Of a stretch of 5,199 nt of DNA, positions 1-5,199 are shown piece by piece. A program made the position numbers and the translations under genes. The notes beneath the pieces were generated by a model, which saw only the letters and a list, made by a program, of their open reading frames with translations, did not search any database and had not been told where the DNA came from. The DNA lies in the NCBI GenBank assembly GCA_945876405.1, contig CAMCOJ010000183.1, forward strand, positions 1-5,199, written 5' to 3'. The stretch comes from an uncultured Ruminococcus sp. GTDB taxonomy: Bacteria; Bacillota; Clostridia; Oscillospirales; Ruminococcaceae. How positions within the stretch are numbered: position 1 is the stretch's first letter; each line of letters begins with the position of its first letter.

Positions 1-45
1 GATTTCTGCCTGTCTCGTGGGCTCGGAGATGTGTATAAGAGACAG
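1..45 (+). other. Illumina/Nextera sequencing adapter remnant (not genomic)
   Basis: Bases 1-3 (GAT) fit the 3' end of the Illumina P7 primer. Bases 4-11 (TTCTGCCT) match the Nextera i7 index usually called N703. Bases 12-26 (GTCTCGTGGGCTCGG) are the Nextera read-2 adapter, and bases 27-45 (AGATGTGTATAAGAGACAG) are the Tn5 mosaic end used in tagmentation kits. Genomic sequence starts at 46, where the reading frame of the flanking rod gene begins at once. The match is exact over the whole 45 bases as I remember these oligonucleotides, so this is untrimmed library sequence at a contig end. It is not a natural Tn5 insertion: there is no transposase, no second end and no flanking duplication. Confidence 0.97.
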
Positions 46-311
46 GGATATTCAGTGGACTGATACTTTCCCTGAGTAAAGTTAAGGTCATCATGAAACA
101 TCTGTACGCCGTGACCTTCTTTAATCTTGTTGTTTTCATCACGTTCACGGTTTATGTTTACATCCATATTTGTATTAACAAGCTCACGGAACTCCGGAAT
201 CGTTGCCTTATATCCGACAGTAGCCGAATTAACAACGTTATGTCCGATAATATTCATATCCTTCTGGTACGCACGGAGCCCCGACGCACCGGTATAAAAT
301 GCTTTGTTCAT
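46..311 (-). CDS. flgG: Flagellar basal-body rod protein, FlgF/FlgG family (3' end missing)
   Basis: This is the N-terminal 88 codons of a flagellar rod protein, cut at base 46 by the adapter junction. It starts MNKAFYTGASGL. Residues 5-35 carry the basal-body rod signature, with NIIGHNVVNSATVGYK at 20-35, the helix and Asn-rich turn shared by FlgB, FlgC, FlgE, FlgF and FlgG. Over the first 35 residues, 18 are identical to the upstream paralogue in an ungapped comparison by eye. The visible part stops just before the place where the family continues into its NP(Y/F)D-type beta domain, so the middle and C-terminal helix are unseen. The ATG at 311 follows AGGGGGA with a 7-base spacer, and the gene lies 17 bases after the previous stop. 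By position it corresponds to the second rod gene (FlgG; FlhP in Bacillus), a distal-rod subunit exported through the FlhA/FlhB gate. FlgF versus FlgG cannot be settled from the fragment. Confidence 0.9.
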
Positions 312-317
312 CTTTAA

Positions 318-325
318 TCCCCCTG
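318..325 (-). promoter_or_regulatory. Ribosome binding site of the second rod gene
   Basis: On the minus strand CAGGGGGA lies 7 bases before the ATG at 311, in the 17-base gap after the preceding stop codon. It is a strong purine-rich Shine-Dalgarno site and fixes the start. The same 12-base string AAAACAGGGGGA, which reaches into the upstream TAA, also precedes the first rod gene. Confidence 0.8.
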
Positions 326-328
326 TTT

Positions 329-1066
329 TTAGCTGATGCTGGATAACCCTGCTGCTTTTTCATTAATCTTGTCAACCATTTTTAACGCAGAAGCACATGC
401 CTGCAATGCACGCTGAGCTTCGATAAGACCTGTGTATTCTTCGTTCATATCCACATTGGACTGTTCAAGATGATTCTGGTACACTGTTGTAACATCCATA
501 ATCTCCGCATTCTCAGCGATGAACATTCCGTTGTCAAATTTTCTTATCTCAGTCCCTTCTGCAGGAGCCGTCACGAGAAGTCTGTCCACAAAAACACCAT
601 CCGAGTTGTACACAAGTCCGTGAGGAGTAATTGAAAAATCTGATCCGCCCACAGGAAGGTCACCGTTTCTCCCCTGTACACGTCCTATCCCCTCAAGTAC
701 AAGATAGCCCTCCGCATCAATATTAAAATTACCGTTTCGTGTCAGATATGTATTGTTATTGCCTGCTATATTAAAATATCCTTTTCCTACAAGAGCCATA
801 TCATAAGGGTTTTCTGTTTCCTTAAGATAGCTTTCATCATGCAGTGTTTCAACTTCTTCCGTATACACTGCAGGATCGCCTTCACCTATCCTGTGATAAA
901 CTCCGTTTTCAAGTCTTGTCAGAAAATTATGTTCATATGTAGTCTGAACCATTCTCTGTGTTTTATAGCCGACAGTCTGGTTATTGCTGATATTGTTGCC
1001 GATAATATTAACATTTCTCTGCTGATTTAATATACCTGAGCCGGCTGTGTAAAATCCTGATAACAT
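329..1066 (-). CDS. flgG: Flagellar basal-body rod protein, FlgF/FlgG family
   Basis: This is a complete 245-residue rod protein of the FlgE/FlgF/FlgG family, which forms the rod of the flagellar basal body outside the membrane. Residues 5-35 are the N-terminal rod motif, with NIIGNNISNNQTVGYK at 20-35. Residues 85-131 hold the beta domain entry NPYDMALVGKGYF and the typical YLTRNGNFNIDAEGYLV stretch. Residues 197-238 are the C-terminal helical motif, with LEQSNVDMNEEYTGLIEAQR at 200-219. The N- and C-terminal helices are expected to pair into the coiled-coil rod core. It has no cleavable signal peptide, as expected for a type III export substrate. The length is near that of FlgF (about 250) and a little under FlgG (about 260). 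As the first of two tandem rod genes it probably corresponds to FlgF (FlhO in Bacillus), although automated annotation often names both flgG. The ATG at 1066 sits 9 bases after AGGGGG. The gene starts 18 bases after the sigma gene stop. Confidence 0.95.
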   Translation of the reverse strand: MLSGFYTAGSGILNQQRNVNIIGNNISNNQTVGYKTQRMVQTTYEHNFLTRLENGVYHRIGEGDPAVYTEEVETLHDESYLKETENPYDMALVGKGYFNIAGNNNTYLTRNGNFNIDAEGYLVLEGIGRVQGRNGDLPVGGSDFSITPHGLVYNSDGVFVDRLLVTAPAEGTEIRKFDNGMFIAENAEIMDVTTVYQNHLEQSNVDMNEEYTGLIEAQRALQACASALKMVDKINEKAAGLSSIS

Positions 1067-1074
1067 TATATCAT

Positions 1075-1082
1075 TCCCCCTG
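1075..1082 (-). promoter_or_regulatory. Ribosome binding site of the first rod gene
   Basis: The minus-strand CAGGGGGA precedes the ATG at 1066; 9 bases lie between the G run and the start. Another ATG at 1074-1072 sits inside the leader but is out of frame and only one base from the G run, so 1066 is the start. Confidence 0.75.
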
Positions 1083-1084
1083 TT

Positions 1085-1861
1085 TTACTTTAAATATTCC
1101 TCCATTACCGCCTTTATCTTTGAAACTGCTTTTGAACAGATCTGAGATACTCTCTGAACACTGACATCAAGAACCTGTGAAATTTCACTGAGGTTAAGAT
1201 TCTCGAAGTAGTACAGTGTAATTACAAGTCTCTCACGTTCATTAAGCGACTCAATCGCTGTTTTGAGTTTTTCTCTCATTTCATTTCTGAGAAACTGTTT
1301 CTCAGGTGTTGTATAGTCACTGGTTGCTGAATCAAGCAGCGAACCCATCTGATTTACATTCTGTATAAGTTCTTCAAAGGAAAACGTTACAGAGCCTGCA
1401 ACCTCATAATTGTACTGTCTGAGCTTGGCTACAGTAATTCCAAGCTTTGCTGCGAGTTCTTCTTCATTAGGCTCTCTTCTCAGTTCTGAGCAAAGTTCAG
1501 AACGTGCGTTTGATATTTCCTTTGCAGCTGTTCTAACCCTTCGTGGTATCCAGTCCTGTTTTCTTACAAGATCAATAATACCGCCGCGCACCCTCATAAA
1601 TGCATATGACTCAAATTTCATTCCCTTTGAACCGTCGAACTTATCAATACAGTCAATCAAAGTGATTATTCCATTATTCACCATATCTTCTGTCTGAGCA
1701 TATCCTGATGCCAGCCCTCTCAGCTGCATCGCCGCAGTCTTAGCTATGTAACTGTAATTCATTACCAGTTCATTTCTCAGTCTTACATCTTTTGTCTGAT
1801 GATACTGTGCAAGAAGTTCAGCCGCTTTTTCTTCTGAAAGCCTCTCTTCTGTTTTAGTCAA
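1085..1861 (-). CDS. fliA: RNA polymerase sigma-28 factor, FliA/SigD/WhiG family
   Basis: This is a 258-residue alternative sigma factor of the flagellar sigma-28 type, expected to direct RNA polymerase to late flagellar and chemotaxis promoters. Region 2 spans about 26-100: helix LRNELVMNYSYIAKTAA at 28-44, then EDMVNNGIITLIDCIDKFD and the FESYAFMRVRGGIIDLVRK segment that contacts the -10 element. DWIPRRVR at 103-110 is the characteristic FliA/WhiG link into region 3 (about 111-155). Region 4 covers about 200-252, with LNERERLVITLYYFENLNLS followed by the DNA-binding helix-turn-helix ISQVLDVSVQRVSQICSKAV for the -35 element. The length is usual for the family (about 235-265). The start is TTG at 1861: an in-frame TGA nine bases upstream excludes a longer form, and a near-perfect AAAGGCGGTGA lies six bases before it. 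FliA is normally held by the anti-sigma factor FlgM, which is not seen here. It lies between export-gate and rod genes, which fits expression within the early operon. Confidence 0.95.
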   Translation of the reverse strand: MTKTEERLSEEKAAELLAQYHQTKDVRLRNELVMNYSYIAKTAAMQLRGLASGYAQTEDMVNNGIITLIDCIDKFDGSKGMKFESYAFMRVRGGIIDLVRKQDWIPRRVRTAAKEISNARSELCSELRREPNEEELAAKLGITVAKLRQYNYEVAGSVTFSFEELIQNVNQMGSLLDSATSDYTTPEKQFLRNEMREKLKTAIESLNERERLVITLYYFENLNLSEISQVLDVSVQRVSQICSKAVSKIKAVMEEYLK

Positions 1862-1867
1862 GAATAA

Positions 1868-1878
1868 TCACCGCCTTT
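1868..1878 (-). promoter_or_regulatory. Strong ribosome binding site fixing the TTG start of the sigma gene
   Basis: The minus strand reads AAAGGCGGTGA, nearly complementary to the 3' end of 16S rRNA, followed by six bases and TTG. The TGA at the end of this site is in frame with the sigma gene, so no start further upstream is possible. The strong site may offset the weaker start codon. Confidence 0.85.
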
Positions 1879-1905
1879 CGATTTATTTCCCTGTTTTCCC
1901 TTTCT

Positions 1906-1914
1906 ATTATCACA
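1906..1914 (-). promoter_or_regulatory. Possible extended -10 promoter element before the sigma gene
   Basis: In the 64-base gap between flhA and the sigma gene the minus strand reads TGTGATAAT. This is an extended -10 form (TG, one base, then GATAAT, five of six against TATAAT). Transcription would start near 1899, leaving a leader of about 38 bases with the Shine-Dalgarno site intact. The -35 region is poor: CATACA at an 18-base spacing matches TTGACA at three of six positions. In moderately AT-rich DNA such matches occur by chance, so this is a weak call. Confidence 0.25.
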
Positions 1915-1925
1915 GTACAGGCAGT

Positions 1926-3986
1926 TTACTGTATGGTTATATTTCCAAGAGCCTGTATCTGAATCTGGGTATCTATCTCACTAAATGATAGCACAACAAT
2001 ATTAGGATAAAACTGGTCTATGAGTTTCTTGAAGTATACTCTTACGATCGGCGAAGTAAGAATAACCGGAGTCTGCACCAGTTCTTTTATCCTGTCAACC
2101 TGCTCGGTTGTAGCAGTGATAATCTTCTGTATGCTCTGCTGATCAAGTGCAAGATATGAACCGTTGTCAAGTTTTTTGACAGCACCCATAATCATATTTT
2201 CAACACTCGGATCAAGGCTTATTACCTTCATCTGATTTGCCTCTGTAAACTTACGTGAGATAGTACGCTTAAGCGCCTGTCTTACATATTCGGTAAGCAT
2301 ATCAGTATCCTTTATCTTCTGTCCGTAATCACCAAGTGTTTCAAGAATTGTTTCAAGATCCCTTATCGGAACATCTTCCTGAAGCAGTCTGCTAAGTACT
2401 TTCTGAAGATCACTTACTGAAATAATTGCAGGAACAGTGTCGTTTACGATAGCAGGATTTGTCTTTTTAAGATTTTCAAGCATATTGTTTATCTCAGCAC
2501 GGTTCAGTATCTCATATGCATGGGATTTGATAACCTCAGAAAGATGTGTGATGATAACAGAAACCGGATCGATGAGAGTGTAACCAAGAAGCTCAGCTTT
2601 GACCTTCTGCTCTTCATTAATCCACTTTGCCTTGATTCCGAAGGCGGGTTCAATTGTTTCAATACCATCAATAACGTCTTCACTCTCAGAAGGCGCAAGT
2701 CCAAGATAATGGTCAACAAGAATATCTCCTTTTGCCACCTCTTCACCTTTTATGCAAATGGAATACTGGTTAGGATTGATTCTGTTGCTGTCCTTAAGCT
2801 GAACAGGCGGAATAATCATACCCATTTCCAGTGCATACTGTTTTCTGAACATTACAACACGGTCAAGAAAGTTTCCGCCGCTTGCCTCATCAACAAGAGG
2901 AATCAGACTGTAACCGAATTCTATGCGAAGCTGCTCAACATTAAGAAGTCCGTAAAGGTTGTCAATATTGCGGTAGTATGATGCTTCGCTTACTATTTCT
3001 TCTGAAGGAAGTCCCTCGTCAAGCATACCGGCATCTGCTGCAGGTACTTTCTTTTCACTGCGTGAAAGAAGTACACCGCAGGAAATAAGCAAAGCAGAAA
3101 GCAGAATAAGCTGAACCGGAGGAAATCCGATAAACATAAGAAAAAGAAGTGCTATACCGGAAATAATAAGTACCCTCGGCTGTGAAAGAAACTGCTTCTT
3201 AAAATCATCATTAAGTTCCGCTTCAGCTGAAGAACGGGTAACAATCATACCTGTTGAAACTGAAATAAGCAGTGCAGGTACCTGTGACATAAGTCCGTCA
3301 CCTACTGTAGCGATTGAATATGTACCAAGTACATCCTCAACACCCGTCATGGCACCGATTGCAATACCTCCCACAAGATTAATCACAGTAACTACAATCG
3401 ACATGATTGAGTCACCCTTAACAAACTTGGAAGCACCGTCCATCGCTCCGAAGAAAGCCGATTCACGCTGAATCTTGGCACGGCGAACCTTCGCCTCTTC
3501 GTCTGTTATGGCACCTGAATTAAGGTCGGCGTCAATTGCCATCTGTTTACCAGGCATAGCATCGAGTGTAAAACGTGCTGATACTTCGGCTACTCGCTCG
3601 GAACCCTTGGTGATTACAAGCATCTGAACAAGAACTATAATGAGGAATATAACAAGTCCGACAGCTACATTTCCTCTGATAACAAACTGTCCGAATACCT
3701 TAACTACCTCACCGGCATATCCTGCATTGGTAAGAATGGAACGTGTTGAGGAAATATTGAGTCCGAGACGGAAAAGTGTTGTTATGAGAAGGAGAGTCGG
3801 AAATATTGAAAATTCAAGCGGTTCCTTTACATACATGGACATCATCAGTATTACGAGTGAAAGCCCGATCTGGAAAATGAACAAAAAATCGAGAATTGCA
3901 GTCGGAAGCGGGATGATAAGCAAAAAGACTATCAGTACTACGAATGCTGTTACGATATTGTTCGTAAATTTTGAAAAGTTTTTCAA
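1926..3986 (-). CDS. flhA: Flagellar type III export gate protein FlhA
   Basis: FlhA is the large export-gate subunit of the flagellar type III secretion apparatus. It forms a nonameric ring in the inner membrane, takes part in proton-driven export, and its cytoplasmic part docks chaperone-substrate complexes. The 686 residues match the usual length. About eight membrane segments lie in residues 11-310 (for example near 11-31, 36-52, 105-125, 195-215 and 270-305). The FHIPEP family signature is at 131-155 (RVAEVSARF, then LDAMPGKQM and IDADL), followed by FFGAMDGASKFVKGD at 178-192. After a linker around 310-335, the cytoplasmic domain shows GYTLIDPVSVIITHLSEVI at 468-486, LLQEDVPIRDLETILETL at 534-551 and SPIVRVYFKKL at 645-655. 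The start is TTG at 3986: an in-frame TGA at 3995-3993 rules out extension and the next Met is near residue 48, inside the second membrane segment. Only one base separates it from the flhB stop, which suggests translational coupling. Confidence 0.98.
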   Translation of the reverse strand: MKNFSKFTNNIVTAFVVLIVFLLIIPLPTAILDFLFIFQIGLSLVILMMSMYVKEPLEFSIFPTLLLITTLFRLGLNISSTRSILTNAGYAGEVVKVFGQFVIRGNVAVGLVIFLIIVLVQMLVITKGSERVAEVSARFTLDAMPGKQMAIDADLNSGAITDEEAKVRRAKIQRESAFFGAMDGASKFVKGDSIMSIVVTVINLVGGIAIGAMTGVEDVLGTYSIATVGDGLMSQVPALLISVSTGMIVTRSSAEAELNDDFKKQFLSQPRVLIISGIALLFLMFIGFPPVQLILLSALLISCGVLLSRSEKKVPAADAGMLDEGLPSEEIVSEASYYRNIDNLYGLLNVEQLRIEFGYSLIPLVDEASGGNFLDRVVMFRKQYALEMGMIIPPVQLKDSNRINPNQYSICIKGEEVAKGDILVDHYLGLAPSESEDVIDGIETIEPAFGIKAKWINEEQKVKAELLGYTLIDPVSVIITHLSEVIKSHAYEILNRAEINNMLENLKKTNPAIVNDTVPAIISVSDLQKVLSRLLQEDVPIRDLETILETLGDYGQKIKDTDMLTEYVRQALKRTISRKFTEANQMKVISLDPSVENMIMGAVKKLDNGSYLALDQQSIQKIITATTEQVDRIKELVQTPVILTSPIVRVYFKKLIDQFYPNIVVLSFSEIDTQIQIQALGNITIQ

Positions 3987-3987
3987 A

Positions 3988-5058
3988 TCAGTTCAAATCC
4001 TTTTTATTCTTGCTGTAAATATGAGCCAGAATCTCAGCTACAGGATTGTAGAATTCCTTTGGAATCTCCATACCAACTTCTACTGCCGCATAAAGAGCTC
4101 TGGCAAGAGGAATGTTTTCAACTACAGCTACTTCATTTTTTTCAGCTATTTCTATAATTTTTAAAGCAAGCTTGTCCTGACCTTTGGCAACAACCGCAGG
4201 AGCTCCCTGCTTCTGATGATCGTATTTCAGAGCCACTGCAAAATGTGTAGGGTTTTTAATTACAACATCTGCATTCGGAACTTCCTGCATCATTCGCTGG
4301 CGCGCCATCTCCTGCTGCTTCTGTTTGATACGTCCCTTTATCTGAGGATCACCTTCGATATTTTTATACTCTTCCTTGACTTCCTGTTTGGTCATACGAA
4401 GATTTTTTATGTACTGAAATCTCTGATATATATAGTCGGCAACAGCTACTGCTGCAAAAGCAACTACCACCTTATTTATTATATCAAAAATTACGTTTCC
4501 TGTAAATAGTGCAACATCCTCAATTGAGCTGTCGATTAATTTAGGCAGTTCAGCAAGTCTGTTTTTTATGCATATATATATTATATACATTAACAGAACA
4601 ATTTTCAATAGGGATTTTAAAACTTCTACAAAACCTTTTAAAGAAAACAGTTTTTTTATACCCTGTATCGGATTCATTCTGTCAAATTTTGGACGAAGCG
4701 ATTTAAAATTTACAAGAAGTTTTGTCTGTGCAAGTGAGACTATAATGGCAACAAGTCCGACTATAAGAAGAAGCGGAAATGATGCTACTGCATATCTCAG
4801 AGCACATTTTATAAACAGATCCTGAAGAGATGATACATCAAGTGTATTCATCTGAGAAATATTACTCATCTGTTCAGTAATACCGCCGATAAGCTGTGAC
4901 TGTATAAGCGGATAAATCATCTTAAACCCATAAAATGAAACAACCATTGTCAGCGCAATGGTTACTTCCTTACTTTGAGGAACATTACCTTCCTTCCTGG
5001 CGTCTTCGAGCTTTTTCCCGGTAGGCTGTTCGGTTTTTTCTCCTGAAGACTCCGCCAT
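3988..5058 (-). CDS. flhB: Flagellar type III export switch protein FlhB
   Basis: FlhB is the membrane export component that switches secretion from rod and hook subunits to filament subunits when the hook reaches full length. The 356 residues match the usual length (about 350-380). The N-terminus carries the family pattern GEKTEQPTGKKLEDARKEG at 6-24. Four membrane segments lie near 31-50, 86-112, 142-165 and 182-207. A charged linker (about 215-260, with EGDPQIKGRIKQKQQEMARQ) leads to the cytoplasmic domain. The autocleavage motif NPTH is intact at 269-272, preceded by VPNADVVIK and followed by FAVAL; the backbone is expected to break between Asn269 and Pro270. Downstream, ENIPLARALY at 314-323 matches the conserved C-terminal domain. 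The ATG at 5058 is preceded by AAGGGGGG with a 6-base spacer. FlhB is separate from FliR here, although the two are fused in some clostridia. Its stop is one base before flhA. Confidence 0.98.
   Translation of the reverse strand: MAESSGEKTEQPTGKKLEDARKEGNVPQSKEVTIALTMVVSFYGFKMIYPLIQSQLIGGITEQMSNISQMNTLDVSSLQDLFIKCALRYAVASFPLLLIVGLVAIIVSLAQTKLLVNFKSLRPKFDRMNPIQGIKKLFSLKGFVEVLKSLLKIVLLMYIIYICIKNRLAELPKLIDSSIEDVALFTGNVIFDIINKVVVAFAAVAVADYIYQRFQYIKNLRMTKQEVKEEYKNIEGDPQIKGRIKQKQQEMARQRMMQEVPNADVVIKNPTHFAVALKYDHQKQGAPAVVAKGQDKLALKIIEIAEKNEVAVVENIPLARALYAAVEVGMEIPKEFYNPVAEILAHIYSKNKKDLN
3998..4005 (-). promoter_or_regulatory. Ribosome binding site of flhA inside the end of flhB
   Basis: AAAAAGGA on the minus strand lies within the last codons of flhB, 11 bases before the TTG start of flhA. 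It is weaker and more distant than the other sites in this operon, so flhA probably depends partly on ribosomes finishing flhB one base upstream. Coupling is inferred, not shown. Confidence 0.55.
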
Positions 5059-5064
5059 TGTAAT

Positions 5065-5072
5065 CCCCCCTT
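5065..5072 (-). promoter_or_regulatory. Ribosome binding site of flhB
   Basis: The minus strand reads AAGGGGGG, six bases before the ATG at 5058, in the 29-base gap after the fliR stop. It supports the flhB start and separate translation of FlhB. Confidence 0.8.
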
Positions 5073-5087
5073 TTTAACCGGTTTTTA

Positions 5088-5199
5088 TTACGAAACAAGG
5101 ACGTTAAGTGCCTCTTTCATATAATCAAACATTATAATAATATAATTCTCCACGAAAACAGTTATACCATCATAAGCTGCTTTCCATTGCAATGCTATG
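5088..5199 (-). CDS. fliR: C-terminal end of flagellar export gate protein FliR (5' part outside the window)
   Basis: An open minus-strand frame enters from the right edge and ends at TAA (5090-5088). It gives 36 residues, starting IALQWKAAYDGITVF and ending in FDYMKEALNVLVS. The hydrophobic stretch around ITVFVENYIIIMF followed by a short amphipathic tail resembles the end of FliR, the export-gate channel subunit that precedes flhB in nearly all flagellar operons. The name rests mainly on this gene order, because the fragment is too short to carry a diagnostic motif. It ends 29 bases before flhB, so FliR and FlhB are made as separate proteins. No terminator lies between them. Confidence 0.7.
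   Translation of the reverse strand, partial: IALQWKAAYDGITVFVENYIIIMFDYMKEALNVLVS

Noticed and set aside
27..45. Tn5 mosaic end as evidence of a natural transposon insertion
   Set aside because: It is joined to the synthetic read-2 adapter and an index, with no transposase, second end or target duplication.
93..317. Plus-strand open frame of 74 codons
   Set aside because: It lies antisense to the second rod gene, shows no recognisable domain, and the minus-strand product is clearly a rod protein.
998..1005. GCCGATAA on the plus strand, identical to the sigma-28 -10 element (also CCGATAA at 244-250)
   Set aside because: Both are reverse complements of the codons for the conserved N-I-I-G rod motif, no TAAA -35 element lies 15 bases upstream, and they point against the operon.
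1912..1932. Inverted repeat ACAGTA/TACTGT around the flhA stop as a terminator
   Set aside because: The arms are only six base pairs with a nine-base loop, AT-rich, and no T tract follows on the minus strand.
2362..2370. CCGATAA-like sequence on the minus strand within flhA
   Set aside because: It has no TAAA element at the proper spacing and no gene start follows; it is explained by codons for a conserved FlhA segment.
2520..2981. Plus-strand open frame of 153 codons inside flhA
   Set aside because: It is antisense to the conserved FlhA cytoplasmic domain, and its sequence looks like reverse-frame translation with no family resemblance.
3640..4164. Plus-strand open frame of 174 codons across the flhA/flhB junction
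   Set aside because: It is antisense to two well-supported genes and mirrors their codons, with no domain or credible ribosome site.
4565..4600. AT-rich run with repeated AT dinucleotides as an origin or promoter
   Set aside because: It lies inside flhB and encodes an Ile/Tyr-rich membrane segment, which explains the composition.

Overview
The window is a stretch of a bacterial flagellar biosynthesis operon, all of it read from the minus strand. In order of transcription (right to left) it holds the 3' end of fliR, then flhB, flhA, a sigma-28-type sigma factor gene (fliA/sigD/whiG family), a complete FlgF/FlgG-type rod protein gene, and the first 88 codons of a second such gene. Gene order, moderately AT-rich composition, very strong AGGGGG/AGGCGGTGA-type Shine-Dalgarno sites and two TTG starts suggest a motile Gram-positive anaerobe of the Clostridia. 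This is inferred from gene order and sequence style, and I cannot place it to genus.

The first 45 bases are not genomic. They match the end of the Illumina P7 primer, an 8-base i7 index, the Nextera read-2 adapter and the 19-base Tn5 mosaic end. The contig therefore ends at an untrimmed tagmentation junction, and the second rod gene is cut at that junction. The break is a library or assembly artefact, not a biological truncation.

The products belong to one machine. FliR, FlhB and FlhA are membrane parts of the flagellar type III export gate. FlhB also switches substrate class through its self-cleaving NPTH site. The FlgF/FlgG-type proteins are export substrates that build the rod at the base of the hook. 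The sigma factor is expected to switch on late genes such as flagellin once the hook and basal body are complete. Spacings are 29, 1, 64, 18 and 17 bases, so the genes are almost certainly co-transcribed. The 64-base gap before the sigma gene is the largest and holds the only promoter-like sequence I could pick out.

I found no previously undescribed system, mobile element, CRISPR array, RNA gene or terminator. The points worth a second look are the adapter remnant, the absence of flhF and flhG between flhA and the sigma gene, the two TTG starts, a possible internal promoter for the sigma gene, and a near-identical ribosome-binding leader in front of both rod genes.
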